Shown: positions 1 to 10,376, counted from the stretch's first letter. The stretch is DNA of 64,000 nucleotides from Deltaproteobacteria bacterium (GCA_016703535.1 JADJBV010000001.1:3648001-3712000); one strand, 5' to 3'. The notes: a model not told the origin generated them from the letters alone. Program-made: numbers and translations.

Positions 1-2
1 AA

Positions 3-2507
3 CACCGCAACGTCGTCAACTTCTTCGAGGGGATGGACGACCGAGTCGAACACAAAAGCGCCGAACGAGGCGAAGCGGTTTGGATGGCGGTCACCAGCCT
101 CTCCTTCGACATCTCGGTGCTGGAGCTCTTCTACACCCTGACTCGCGGGTTCACCGTCCTGGTCTACCTCGACCGTGACAAGAGCGCGTCCGACCTCACC
201 CACGGACACAAGCCGCTGGATTTTTCGCTCTTCTACTTTTCGGGCGACGAAAGTGAACACACCGGACCGGGCAAATATCGGCTCCTCCTCGAGGGCGCGA
301 AGTACGCCGATGAACACGGCTTCGTGGCGGTGTGGACGCCGGAGCGCCACTTCTACGCGTTTGGTGGCCTGTACCCGAACCCGGCCGTGACCGGCGCCGC
401 GGTGGCCACCGTGACCAAACGGGTCAAGGTGCGGGCGGGTTCGGTGGTGCTGCCGCTGCATCACCCTATCCGGGTCGCCGAGGCGTGGTCGATCGTCGAC
501 AACCTCTCGAACGGGCGGGTGGAGATCGCCTTCGCCTCGGGCTGGGCGCCCACCGACTTCGTGCTGATGCCCCAGAACTACAAGAACGCGAAGACCGTCA
601 TGTTCGAGAACATCGACCTGGTGCAGCGCTTGTGGCGGGGAGAAAAGGTGAAGTTCCCCGGCGCCACCGGCGACACGGTCGAGGTGAGCACCCTGCCCCG
701 GCCCGTCTCGAAAGAGCTGCCGATCTGGATCACCACCGCGGGCAACCCGGAGACCTACGAACAAGCGGGCCGGGCGGGCGCCAACGTGCTGACCCACCTC
801 CTCGGCCAGAGCATCGAGCAGCTGGTGCCCAAGATCGAGGCCTACCGGCGGGCGCGCAAAGAGGCGGGGTTCGACCCCGACACCGGCGTGATCACGCTGA
901 TGCTCCACACCTATGTCGGCGACGACGCGGACAAGGTGCGGGAGACGGTCCGAGGTCCGCTCAAGCAATATCTGGGCACCTCCTTGAACCTGCTCAAGCA
1001 ATACGCCTGGGCGTTTCCGGCCTTCCAGAAGCCCAAAAACGCCGATCTGGGCGGAGGCGACGACTTCGCCAGCCTTACGCCGGAGGAGCAGGACGCGGTC
1101 CTCGAGTTCGCGTTCTTGCGTTATTACGAGACCAGCGGTCTGTTCGGGACGCCGGACCAGTGTGTGGCCTTCGCCGACAAGCTGAAGGCGGTGGGCGTAG
1201 ACGAGATCGCCTGCCTCATCGACTTTGGGGTGGCGACGGACACCGTCCTTCAGAGCCTCCCGCACCTCGATGAAGTGCGGCGGAAGTCCAACGCCTTCGT
1301 GGGCCGGACCGCGTCCGCCGAGGACTTTTCGCCCGCCGCCCAGCTCCGCCGTCACAAGGTCACGCACATGCAGTGCACCCCCTCGATGGCCCGCATGTTG
1401 TCGATGCACGACGACGCCCGGGAGGCCCTGGCCAACGTGAAGCACGTCTTCATCGGGGGTGAGGCGTTCCCGGTGGCGTTGGCCAAAGAACTCTCCCAGC
1501 TGGTCAAGACCGGCGACGTCACCAACATGTATGGCCCGACCGAAACCACGATCTGGTCTTCGACCTGGCGGCTCCACGGCGCCCTCGACGTGATCCCGAT
1601 CGGCACGCCGATCGCCAACACCCAGCTCTACATCTTGGACAAACACCTGCAGCCGCTGCCGCCGGGGGTGCCCGGCGAACTCTACATCGGTGGGGATGGG
1701 GTGGTGCGCGGGTACCTCGACCGGCCGGAACTGACCGCAGAGCGCTTCGTCAACGATCCGTTCCGGAGCGCCGGGGCCCGCATGTACCGGACCGGCGACC
1801 TGGCCAAGTGGCGGGAGTTGCCCGCCGGAGCGCCCGAAAATGCGGGGGGACTCGTGGAGTTCCTGGGCCGGGTGGATCACCAGGTCAAGATCCGGGGCTA
1901 CCGCATCGAGCTCGGCGAGATCGAAAGCCAGCTCTCCCAACACCCCGCGGTCCGGGAGTGTGTGGTCGTGGTCCGGGAAGAGACGCCGGGGGATCAGCAG
2001 CTGGTCGGCTTCTGCTCCACCAAAGAAGGCATGAGCCTGGACCCCGAGGACGTGAAGACCCACCTTCGCAAGAACCTCCCCGAGTTTATGGTGCCGGGCC
2101 ACATCGCGACGCTCGAGGAGCTGCCCCACACGCCCAACGGCAAGATCGACCGCAAGAAGTTGCCGTCGCTGAAGGACGTCCTCGGCGCCCGTTCCGGCTC
2201 CACCGAGCTGGTGGCGGCCGAAAGCGACGTGGAGAAGAAGGTGCTGACGGTGTGGAAAGAGACCCTCGGCAAGGACGAGATCTCGGTCGACGACAACTTC
2301 TTCGACATCGGTGGCCACTCGCTGTTGGTGGTGCGCATGCACCGTCGCCTGAAGGACACCATCGAGCGGCCCGTGTCGCTCACCGATCTCTACCGCTTCC
2401 CCACCATCCGCACCTTCGCCGAGTACGTCTCGTCGGACGGCACCTCCGCTTCTGCCAAACGCGGCGCGGACCGGGCCGCCCGCCGCAAAGAGATGCGGCG
2501 CCGCTAG
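3..2507 (+). CDS. NRPS module fragment: adenylation domain with embedded luciferase-like monooxygenase, then carrier domain (5' end outside window)
   Basis: The reading frame is open to the left edge, so the gene starts upstream; the first visible residues are adenylation core (HRNVVNF). The A4 region (SFDIS) is followed at about 210-1290 by a flavin-dependent luciferase-like monooxygenase (FSLFYFSGDE, WTPERHF, VLPLHHPIRVAEAW, IAFASGW). The adenylation domain then resumes with A5 (MYGPTE), A6 (GELYIGGDG), A7 (YRTGDL), A8 (QVKIRGYRIELGEIE) and A10 (NGKIDRK), and a peptidyl carrier domain follows with its phosphopantetheine serine in GGHSL near 2320. No condensation or thioesterase domain lies in the visible part. 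It ends 24 bp before the PKS and surely hands its thioester to it. Monooxygenases inserted in adenylation domains are known from myxobacterial assembly lines (MtaG, MelG), where they oxidise the bound amino acid; oxidation here is inferred. Substrate is not predicted. Confidence 0.93.
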   Translation, partial: HRNVVNFFEGMDDRVEHKSAERGEAVWMAVTSLSFDISVLELFYTLTRGFTVLVYLDRDKSASDLTHGHKPLDFSLFYFSGDESEHTGPGKYRLLLEGAKYADEHGFVAVWTPERHFYAFGGLYPNPAVTGAAVATVTKRVKVRAGSVVLPLHHPIRVAEAWSIVDNLSNGRVEIAFASGWAPTDFVLMPQNYKNAKTVMFENIDLVQRLWRGEKVKFPGATGDTVEVSTLPRPVSKELPIWITTAGNPETYEQAGRAGANVLTHLLGQSIEQLVPKIEAYRRARKEAGFDPDTGVITLMLHTYVGDDADKVRETVRGPLKQYLGTSLNLLKQYAWAFPAFQKPKNADLGGGDDFASLTPEEQDAVLEFAFLRYYETSGLFGTPDQCVAFADKLKAVGVDEIACLIDFGVATDTVLQSLPHLDEVRRKSNAFVGRTASAEDFSPAAQLRRHKVTHMQCTPSMARMLSMHDDAREALANVKHVFIGGEAFPVALAKELSQLVKTGDVTNMYGPTETTIWSSTWRLHGALDVIPIGTPIANTQLYILDKHLQPLPPGVPGELYIGGDGVVRGYLDRPELTAERFVNDPFRSAGARMYRTGDLAKWRELPAGAPENAGGLVEFLGRVDHQVKIRGYRIELGEIESQLSQHPAVRECVVVVREETPGDQQLVGFCSTKEGMSLDPEDVKTHLRKNLPEFMVPGHIATLEELPHTPNGKIDRKKLPSLKDVLGARSGSTELVAAESDVEKKVLTVWKETLGKDEISVDDNFFDIGGHSLLVVRMHRRLKDTIERPVSLTDLYRFPTIRTFAEYVSSDGTSASAKRGADRAARRKEMRRR

Positions 2508-2531
2508 CGGCACCTGCTCGAGGATCCCATT

Positions 2532-5500
2532 ATGGCGAACGAAAACGACATCGCGATTGTCGGTATGGCCTGCCGTCTGCCGGGCGCGCGGAACCCCCGT
2601 GAGTTGTGGCACAACCTGAAGAACGGGGTCGAGAGCGTCCGCCAGTACACGGAGCAGGAGCTGCTCGAGGCGGGCGTGAAGAAGGAGACCCTGCGCCGCA
2701 AGGAGTACATCCGCTCCGGCGCACCCCTCGAGAAGATGGAATTCTTCGACGGCGAGTTCTTCGGTTTTTCGGCCAAAGAGTCGGCGATCCTCGATCCCCA
2801 ACATCGGCAGTTCCTGGAGTGTACTTGGGAGGCCCTCGAAGACGCGGGCCACCCGCCCGAGACCTTCGAGGGCGCCATCGGGGTGTTCGCCGGCTGCGGG
2901 ATGGGCAGCTACTTCATGTTCAACCTGCTCTCGAACCCCGAGCTGGTGCGGAACGTGGGCCTGTTCCTGCTGCGGCACACGGGCAACGACAAGGACTTCT
3001 TGGCCACGCGCCTCAGCTACCTGCTCGATCTGCGCGGGCCGTCCATCTCGGTCCAGACCGCTTGTTCCACGTCCCTGGTCGCCGTGCACTTGGCCGCTCA
3101 ACACCTCTTATCGGGTGAATGCGACATGGCGATCGCGGGGGGCGTCACCATCGAGATCCCGCACCGGCGCGGCTACCACTACGCCGAGGGCGAGATCCTC
3201 TCGCCGGACGGCCATTGCCGCGCCTTTGATCATCGCTCGGCCGGCACCATCTTCGGCAGCGGCGCGGGGGTGGTGGTCCTTCGGCGCCTGAAGGACGCTT
3301 TGGCCGACGGAGACGTGATCCACGCGGTGGTCCGCTCCACCGCGGTCAACAACGACGGTTCACAAAAGGTCGGTTACCTGGCGCCCAGCGTCGACGGTCA
3401 AGCCGCCTGCGTCGCCGAGGCCCTGGCGCTGGCCGACGTGGCGCCCGACAGCCTGCAGTACATCGAGTGCCACGGCACCGGTACGGCCATGGGCGATCCG
3501 ATCGAGGTCGCCGCCCTCACCCAGGCGTTCCGGGAGGGCACAGACAAGAAGCAGTTCTGCGGCATCGGCAGCATCAAGACCAACATCGGCCACCTCGACA
3601 CCGCGGCGGGCGTGGCGTCGATCATCAAGGCCACCTTGTCCCTCGAGCACCAGGCGATGGCGCCCAGCCTCAACTGGGAGAAGCCCAACCCCCAGATCGA
3701 CTTTGGGTCGAGCCCCTTCTTCGTCAACCACAAGTTACGGGAGTGGAAGGCGGGCGCGACGCCGCGGCGGGCCGGCGTCAACTCCCTCGGCGTGGGCGGG
3801 ACCAACGCCTTCGCCATCCTGGAAGAAGCCCCCCAACGGCCGGCCGGGACCGCGAGCAAACGGCCCGCCCAGCTGCTGGTCATGTCGGCTCGCAACCGAG
3901 CGGCCCTCGATGATGGCGCCCGGGCCCTGGCCCAACACCTCCGCGACCACCCGGAGCTCGACCTCGCGGACGTGGCGTGGACCCTCCAGGTCGGTCGACG
4001 GGCCTTCGCCGAGCGGCGCGTGCTCGCGGCCAGCTCCCGGGAGGAGGCGATCGAACTTCTGGAGAAGCTCGATCCCAAGCGGGTCTTCACCCACACCGCG
4101 GCCCCCGGAAAAGGCGGGGACAAACGGAGCGTCGCCTTCCTCTTCCCGGGCGGAGGCGCCCAGTACCCGCGGATGGCCAAGGACCTCTACGACAAAGAGC
4201 CCGTCTTCAAGCGCCATATGGACGACGGCTTCGCCAAGCTGCGGGCGCGGCACGGCGTGGACCTGCTGCCGCTTCTGTTTTGTGCGCCCGAGGACAAGGA
4301 CCGGGCGGCCAGCGAGTTGGAGAAGCCGGGCCTGCAGCTGCCGGCCATCTTTTTGGTGGAGTACGCGCTGGCGCAGCTGTTCCTCTCTTGGGGCATCAAG
4401 CCAACGGCCTTGCTCGGCCACTCGATGGGCGAAAACACGGCGGCCTGTATCTCCGGCACCATCAGCTTCGACGACTGCCTGGGTTTGGTGGCCTTGCGCG
4501 GCAGGTTGATGGACGGCGTGGCGCCGGGCGGGATGTTGTCGGTGCCGATGACCACCCTTGAGCTGCGGCCGCTCCTCGAGGAAATTGGCCTCGATCTCGC
4601 GACGGTCAACGCGCCGGATCTATGCGTCGCGTCCGGAAGCAACGAAAAGCTCTCGATCCTCGAGGCCAAGCTGAAGGCCCGGGGCGTGGACGCCCAACGG
4701 GTGAAGATCCACATCGCCGCCCACAGCCGCCTCTTGGAGGGGATCCTCGAGGAGTTTGGGAGTTACCTGCGCAGCATCAAGTTGTCGGCGCCCAAGATCC
4801 CCTGGGTCTCCAACCGTACCGGGACGTGGATCACCACCGAACAGGCGACCAGCGCCAGCTATTGGGTGGAACACCTGCGCAACACCGTGTTGTTCGCCGA
4901 CGGCGTTGGGGTCCTGGCCGAGGATCCGGGCCGGGTCTTCCTCGAGGTGGGTCCGGGCAAGACCTTGTCCTCCCTGGCCAAGATGCACTCGGCCGTGCGC
5001 CCGAGCCAAGCCTGCATCGCCTCGCTGCGGCATCCCGACGACACCATCGACGACGGGCACTTGTTCCTCGCCACCCTCGGCCGACTGTGGGCCGCCGGCG
5101 GCTCGCTCCCCACCCAAAAGCTCTTCGAGGGCGAGCAGCGGCGGCGCGTCTCGCTCCCAGCCTATGCCTTCCAGTCGATCCGCTACTTCATCGAACCCGG
5201 GAAGGGGAAGCAGGACGAAGAAGGCGCCGCGGACATCCTGGAGAAGCAGCCGGATCTCGAGCGCTGGTTCTACGAGCCCCGCTGGAAGCGGCGGGACGCC
5301 GACGACGGTGAGTTGGGCAAGCAGACCTGGCTGGTGTTCATGGACAACGCGGGCGTCGGACGGCGTCTGGTCGAACGCCTGGAGGCACGGGGCGACGACG
5401 TGGTCACCGTTTCGGTCGGCGACTCCTATCAAAAGCGCAGCGAACGAACCTTCGTGCTCGCGCCCGAACACGGCCGAACCGCTTACGACAGCCTGACCCG

Positions 5501-8500
5501 CGACCTGGTCCAGCAGGGTACCGTGCCCGATCGGGTGGTGCACCTTTGGTTGTTGGCGGCCGAAGAAGAGTTCCGCCCCGGATCGAGCTTCTTTCACCGC
5601 AACCAGGAGCGGGGCTTCTACAGCCTCCTGTTCTTCGCCCAGGCCTGGAGCGCCGAGGCGCCCAAGAAGAACCTGCATGTCGTCGTCGCCACGACGGGCA
5701 TGCAACAGGTGGCCCGGGATGGGGCCACGGACGAGGTTCGTTATCCGGAACAAGCGACGGTCTTGGGGCCAGCGTTGGTGTTGCCGCGAGAGCTGCCGGG
5801 CGCCACGGTTTCGGTCGTCGACATCGACGTGCAGGCCGTGATGCGAGAGCGCACCGCGCTGGAGCAGGTCGGGGACTTAGTGCACGCGCTGGATGACTCG
5901 CCCCTTGCGCCCGCCTTGGACGTGCTCCGCACCCGGGCGCCCACGCTCCTCGAGCGAACCCAGGCCGCGGCGCCCATCGAGCCGGTGGTCGACGGTTTGA
6001 CGGCCGAGGTCCTGGCGCCGGCGGAGAACGTGATCGTCGCCCACCGGGCGGGCCGCCGCTACGTGCAGGAGCTACGACGCGTCGAGTTGCCCCAAGGCGG
6101 AGCCATGCCCCTTCGCGAAGGGGGTGTCGTGTTGGTCACGGGTGGCCTTGGCGGCATCGGCATGGAGTTGGCGGAGCATCTGGCTCGCACCAAAAAGGCC
6201 CGCTTGGCGCTGTTGTCCCGGGCACCCCTCCCCGAACGATCCCAGTGGCCCAACGTGACCAGCAAGTTGGGGCCGGACCACCCGACGAGCCGGCGCATTG
6301 CTCGAGTCGAAGCCCTCGAGCGGAGCGGAGCCGAGGTCTTGGTGCTCGCCGGGGACGTCACGGACGTCGAACGGATGACAGCGGTCGTCGCTGAGATCCG
6401 CGCGCGTTTTGGCGGAGTGAACGCGGTGGTGCACGCGGCCGGGGTCGTAAAAGATGCCCTGCTTTCGCAAAAATCCCAGGCCGACGTGGAAGAGGTCCTG
6501 GCGCCCAAGGTCTACGGCACCTTGATCCTGGACCGGGTCACCAAAAACGAAGACCTGGATCTCTTCGTGGTGTTCTCATCGACCTCCACGGTGATCGCGC
6601 CCGCGGGCCAGGTGGACTACGTGGCCGCCAATGCCTTCCTGAACGCCTTTGCCCACGCGCGCCAGAAGGCGGGCAAGGGCCGCACTTTGGCCCTCAATTG
6701 GGGCGTCTGGAACGAGGTCGGCATGGCCGCGGACGCCGCCTCGCGCATGATGGGCGGCGCGGCGCCCGGCGGAGAGCCGACCGATCACCCCTGGTTTGAT
6801 CGGAAGGTGACCGACGAAAAGGGCGTGGTGTCGATCTTCGCACGCTGGTCGCCCCAGTCCCACTGGATGTTGGACGAACACCGGACGCGGGAGGGCGAGG
6901 CCCTGCTCCCGGGTGCGGGGTACCTGGAGTTGTGCCGGGCGGCCCTGGCCGAAATTGGCCTCAATCGGCCTTTCGAGATTCGGGCGCTGACGTTCTTTCG
7001 GCCTTTTGAGGTCGAAGACGGCTCCACCCGGACCGCCCGCATCCGACTCACGCCGAACGAGCAGGGGTACCTGTTCGAGGTCGCAGAACACGTCGCCCTC
7101 GAGGGCGCGGCGGTGGAAGGTGCGGCGGCGCCCGGCAGGACCGGCTGGCGGAAGACGGCCCAAGCTTCGCTCTGGCTGCACCGGCAACGCACCCCCACTC
7201 CGATCGATGTCGCCGCGGTGGAGGCCCGAGCGATCGGCAACCTCCCGCACCGCAGCAAACAAGAAGACCACCTTCGGTTCGGTCCGCGATGGCGGGTCGT
7301 CACCCTCGCGCGCCGCACGGGCCCTCACGAGGCCTTTGCGCGGCTCGAGCTCCCGGAGAGCTACGCCCCCGACGTCCACCAGATCGCGCTTCACCCGGCG
7401 CTGGTCGATCTGGGCACCGGCTTCGCCATGGACCTGATCGACGGCTACTCGGGCAACACCTTGTGGGTGCCCGTGTCTTATCGTAGCGCCCGGATCTTCG
7501 GGGCCCTGCCGCGTTCTTTGATCAGCGTGGTGCGCACTCGGCCCGGCTCGAATGAGGCCCATGGATTTGCGCACTTCGACGTGACCCTGTGTGACGAAAA
7601 GGGACGGGTGCTGGTCGAGGTCGAGGAGCTGACGATCAAGCGGCTGGACGGAAAGCTCGATCTGCAGCGCAACCGGCGGGTCGCGCCCTCGGATGTCGAG
7701 CTTGACGCTGCCGTACGTCAAGAGAGCCAACTTTCGCCGGTGGAGCTCGCGTTTCGCCACAACCTCGCCGAGGGGATCGCACCCTCCGAGGGCACCCGAG
7801 CCTTCGATCGGGCCACGACGTCGTACCCGGGCGCTCAGGTTTATGTGAGTTCCCTCGACCTAAAAGCCCTCGCGGAGCAAAGCCGCCGGGTGCTCCAAGG
7901 ATCGAGCAGCGCCGAAGGCGCCGACGCCGGCACCCAGTTCGCAAGGCCCCAGCTGTCGAGCGAGTACCTCGCGCCCCGGGATGACACCGAGGGCACCCTG
8001 GTCCCCATCTGGGAGGAGCTGTTGGGCGTCTCTGGGATCGGCGTGCGAGACAGCTTCTTCGATCTGGGTGGTCATTCGCTGATCGCCGTTCGTTTGTTCG
8101 CCAAGGTGAAGAAGAGCTTCGGCGTCGAGTTCCCGATCTCGGTGTTGTTCGAAGCGCCCACCATCGAGGGCTGCGCCGCCTTGATTCGGCAGGCGCTCCC
8201 AAAAGGTGGCGACGGCCCCCTCGAAGGAGCCGACGTCGAACGGGCCCCCGAGGCGGCGACGCGGCCCCGCTACCGGCACTTGGTGGCGATGCACGCCGGT
8301 GAAGGCGGCCCCCGTTCTCCATTTTTCCTGTGCGCGGGGATGTTCGGCAACGTGCTCAACCTGCGTCACCTGGCGCACCAACTCAGCACCGATCGCCCGT
8401 TTTATGGCTTACAGGCTCGCGGTTTGTTCGGCGGCGAAGAACCTCACCACACCTTCGAGCAGATGGCCCGGGACTATCTCGCCGAGGTGCGCCTCGTTCA

Positions 8501-9143
8501 GCCCAAAGGGCCGTATTATCTGGGAGGCTTTTCGGGCGGAGGGATCGCGGCCCTCGAGATGGCCAGGCAGCTGATCGAAGTGGGCGAAGAGATCGCGCTG
8601 CTGGTCATGCTGGACACTCCGCTGCCGACCAGCGTGGAGCTCACCAGGGCCGACAAGATGAAGATGCACCTGCAGAACGCTCGGCGACGTGGCCCGGGTT
8701 ATGCGGCCGACCTGATGAAGACTAGAGTCGGTTGGGAGCTGCGCAAGTGGCGGGATCGCAACTATGACGGCAGCGACACCCAAGCGGGGGCGCTGCACTC
8801 GAAGGAGATCGAGCTGGCCTTCTATCGGGCCCTCAAGATCTACGAGGTCCAGCGGCACCCGGGCGTCATCTCCCTGTTCCGCCCCAAGCTGCAGCCGATC
8901 CACGTGTTCGGACCGGGTCGCATGATCAACCGGGACCGCCGCTTCATCTACGAGGACAACGGCTGGGGCCCCTACTGCGATCACGTGGAGGTCGTGGAGG
9001 TGCCCGGGGACCACGACTCGATGGTGCTCGAGCCGAACGTCCGCGTGTTGGCGGCCCGGCTGCGCGACCAGCTGCTCGCGGCCGAAAAGAAGGCCCGGGG
9101 CGCGACCATCGTGCCCGTGGTGGACCAACACGCCGCCAAATAG
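2532..9143 (+). CDS. Type I polyketide synthase, KS-AT-KR-DH-ACP-TE, terminal module
   Basis: This 2203-residue protein extends the NRPS-bound chain by one ketide and releases it. Ketosynthase (about 5-430) has Cys178 (TACSTS), His314 (HGTG) and His354 (NIGH). Acyltransferase (about 530-850) has Ser631 in GHSMGE; its IAAHS motif does not clearly tell malonyl from methylmalonyl. A ketoreductase (about 930-1400) has the NADPH motif TGGLGGIG, Ser1350 and Tyr1363, and a VKD in place of LDD. A dehydratase-like domain (about 1430-1700) follows, with His1450 and Asp1626 but altered motifs. ACP has Ser1849 (GGHSL). Thioesterase (about 1915-2190) has Ser2001 (GFSGG), Asp2028 and His2161. KR before DH is the reverse of the usual order. 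The start follows a GGA-containing site and makes KS begin at once, as in NRPS-fed PKSs. Confidence 0.95.
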   Translation: MANENDIAIVGMACRLPGARNPRELWHNLKNGVESVRQYTEQELLEAGVKKETLRRKEYIRSGAPLEKMEFFDGEFFGFSAKESAILDPQHRQFLECTWEALEDAGHPPETFEGAIGVFAGCGMGSYFMFNLLSNPELVRNVGLFLLRHTGNDKDFLATRLSYLLDLRGPSISVQTACSTSLVAVHLAAQHLLSGECDMAIAGGVTIEIPHRRGYHYAEGEILSPDGHCRAFDHRSAGTIFGSGAGVVVLRRLKDALADGDVIHAVVRSTAVNNDGSQKVGYLAPSVDGQAACVAEALALADVAPDSLQYIECHGTGTAMGDPIEVAALTQAFREGTDKKQFCGIGSIKTNIGHLDTAAGVASIIKATLSLEHQAMAPSLNWEKPNPQIDFGSSPFFVNHKLREWKAGATPRRAGVNSLGVGGTNAFAILEEAPQRPAGTASKRPAQLLVMSARNRAALDDGARALAQHLRDHPELDLADVAWTLQVGRRAFAERRVLAASSREEAIELLEKLDPKRVFTHTAAPGKGGDKRSVAFLFPGGGAQYPRMAKDLYDKEPVFKRHMDDGFAKLRARHGVDLLPLLFCAPEDKDRAASELEKPGLQLPAIFLVEYALAQLFLSWGIKPTALLGHSMGENTAACISGTISFDDCLGLVALRGRLMDGVAPGGMLSVPMTTLELRPLLEEIGLDLATVNAPDLCVASGSNEKLSILEAKLKARGVDAQRVKIHIAAHSRLLEGILEEFGSYLRSIKLSAPKIPWVSNRTGTWITTEQATSASYWVEHLRNTVLFADGVGVLAEDPGRVFLEVGPGKTLSSLAKMHSAVRPSQACIASLRHPDDTIDDGHLFLATLGRLWAAGGSLPTQKLFEGEQRRRVSLPAYAFQSIRYFIEPGKGKQDEEGAADILEKQPDLERWFYEPRWKRRDADDGELGKQTWLVFMDNAGVGRRLVERLEARGDDVVTVSVGDSYQKRSERTFVLAPEHGRTAYDSLTRDLVQQGTVPDRVVHLWLLAAEEEFRPGSSFFHRNQERGFYSLLFFAQAWSAEAPKKNLHVVVATTGMQQVARDGATDEVRYPEQATVLGPALVLPRELPGATVSVVDIDVQAVMRERTALEQVGDLVHALDDSPLAPALDVLRTRAPTLLERTQAAAPIEPVVDGLTAEVLAPAENVIVAHRAGRRYVQELRRVELPQGGAMPLREGGVVLVTGGLGGIGMELAEHLARTKKARLALLSRAPLPERSQWPNVTSKLGPDHPTSRRIARVEALERSGAEVLVLAGDVTDVERMTAVVAEIRARFGGVNAVVHAAGVVKDALLSQKSQADVEEVLAPKVYGTLILDRVTKNEDLDLFVVFSSTSTVIAPAGQVDYVAANAFLNAFAHARQKAGKGRTLALNWGVWNEVGMAADAASRMMGGAAPGGEPTDHPWFDRKVTDEKGVVSIFARWSPQSHWMLDEHRTREGEALLPGAGYLELCRAALAEIGLNRPFEIRALTFFRPFEVEDGSTRTARIRLTPNEQGYLFEVAEHVALEGAAVEGAAAPGRTGWRKTAQASLWLHRQRTPTPIDVAAVEARAIGNLPHRSKQEDHLRFGPRWRVVTLARRTGPHEAFARLELPESYAPDVHQIALHPALVDLGTGFAMDLIDGYSGNTLWVPVSYRSARIFGALPRSLISVVRTRPGSNEAHGFAHFDVTLCDEKGRVLVEVEELTIKRLDGKLDLQRNRRVAPSDVELDAAVRQESQLSPVELAFRHNLAEGIAPSEGTRAFDRATTSYPGAQVYVSSLDLKALAEQSRRVLQGSSSAEGADAGTQFARPQLSSEYLAPRDDTEGTLVPIWEELLGVSGIGVRDSFFDLGGHSLIAVRLFAKVKKSFGVEFPISVLFEAPTIEGCAALIRQALPKGGDGPLEGADVERAPEAATRPRYRHLVAMHAGEGGPRSPFFLCAGMFGNVLNLRHLAHQLSTDRPFYGLQARGLFGGEEPHHTFEQMARDYLAEVRLVQPKGPYYLGGFSGGGIAALEMARQLIEVGEEIALLVMLDTPLPTSVELTRADKMKMHLQNARRRGPGYAADLMKTRVGWELRKWRDRNYDGSDTQAGALHSKEIELAFYRALKIYEVQRHPGVISLFRPKLQPIHVFGPGRMINRDRRFIYEDNGWGPYCDHVEVVEVPGDHDSMVLEPNVRVLAARLRDQLLAAEKKARGATIVPVVDQHAAK

Positions 9144-9153
9144 GTCCGCCTGT

Positions 9154-9169
9154 ACCCTGGGTCCAGGGT
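9154..9169. terminator. Inverted repeat after the PKS, possible terminator
   Basis: A perfect 7+7 bp inverted repeat (ACCCTGG-gt-CCAGGGT) begins 11 bp after the PKS stop. It could fold as a 5-bp stem with a 6-nt loop. There is no T-run after it, so it is at best a weak or factor-dependent terminator. Confidence 0.3.
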
Positions 9170-9225
9170 GCTCGAAACCGCCCCTCCGCAACCGCCGAGC
9201 CCCGTCCCGGGTTGGCCCGGATCAA

Positions 9226-10290
9226 ATGCTCCAGGCCCAAACCACTCCCCTCCTCCTCATGTCCGTCCTCGCCGCCTTCGGCCTCATCGGCTGCGGCGGC
9301 GAATTGTCCTCCGCTGAGCTGGACCCCGCCCCCACTGGCGAAGAAGAAGGCGTCGCGGCCTCCGGCGTCGTCGCCAACTGTTCGTTGGGCGGGTCGACCT
9401 ATCGTTGTGAACGAGACGTGCCGTACGGCAACCACCCTCTGCAGAGGTACGACGTATGGCTGCCCAACGGCGGCGCCACCCCCAGGCCCTTGGTCGTTTA
9501 CATCCACGGCGGCGGCTACTACCAAGGCGACAAGAGCTCCGCTTATGGCCGCATGTTCGACCCTCAAGTGATCCTCGACGCCGGTTATGCCTTCGCGACG
9601 ATCAACTATCGGCTCTCGGGTGAGTTCCCGTATGAGAAGGGCGTCACCGGCCTCTATCCGCCCCAGATGCAAGACGCCGGGCGCGCGATCCAGGCCTTAC
9701 GCAGCAGCGCCCGAAGGTTGGGGATCGATCCGACCCGGGTGGCCCTGACCGGCGGGTCGGCGGGAGGCGGGATCTCGTTATGGTTGGCCTTTCACGACGA
9801 TCTGGCCCTCCCCGAAAGCGCCAACCCCATCGAACGGCAATCGACCCGAGTTTCGTGCGCCGCCGTCGGTCAAACCCAAACCACCTTGGACATCGGCGAG
9901 ATCGAGGCCCTCTTGGCCGACACCTTCGTGCTCGACGTGGGGGTGCCGGGCCTCTACGGATTTACGCCCGAAGCGTACAACCAGGACCCCGCGGCTTACC
10001 AAGCCCGCTTCGCCGCCAGCTTCCAAGAGGCCTCCCCGATCAGCCACCTCAGCGCCGACGACACGGCCAAGATCTTCATGACCTACGAGCTCCCCCTCGG
10101 CTCCGGCAACATCCACAGCGCTGAGTTTGGCCCCTACTTGGCGGCCGGTCGTCCCTTCGCCTTGGCGCAGCGCTACGGTCGCAACAACCTCGCCGCCTTG
10201 GGGGTCCCGTACACGCTGCGGATCGCCCAACCTGCGGCCCAGGGGCGGCAGGCGATCAACGACTTCCTCTTGAACCACTGCTTTCAATAG
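9226..10290 (+). CDS. Lipoprotein alpha/beta-hydrolase (carboxylesterase-like)
   Basis: 354 residues. The N-terminus is a lipoprotein signal peptide with lipobox GLIGC, acylated Cys23, so the enzyme should be anchored outside the inner membrane. The oxyanion-hole motif HGGGYY, typical of the hormone-sensitive-lipase/carboxylesterase branch, is followed by the nucleophile motif TGGSAGG (Ser178). The late part lacks an equally clear His motif. The gene lies 82 bp after the PKS on the same strand. It could act on the polyketide product or be an unrelated envelope esterase; the sequence does not decide. Confidence 0.8.
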   Translation: MLQAQTTPLLLMSVLAAFGLIGCGGELSSAELDPAPTGEEEGVAASGVVANCSLGGSTYRCERDVPYGNHPLQRYDVWLPNGGATPRPLVVYIHGGGYYQGDKSSAYGRMFDPQVILDAGYAFATINYRLSGEFPYEKGVTGLYPPQMQDAGRAIQALRSSARRLGIDPTRVALTGGSAGGGISLWLAFHDDLALPESANPIERQSTRVSCAAVGQTQTTLDIGEIEALLADTFVLDVGVPGLYGFTPEAYNQDPAAYQARFAASFQEASPISHLSADDTAKIFMTYELPLGSGNIHSAEFGPYLAAGRPFALAQRYGRNNLAALGVPYTLRIAQPAAQGRQAINDFLLNHCFQ

Positions 10291-10376
10291 GTCGCCGCCG
10301 CTGCCTTAAGTAGGAGTTGGGCCAAGAAGCCGGGCCGGGCATTGGCCGAAACGGGACGGGAGAATACAGTATCCCG

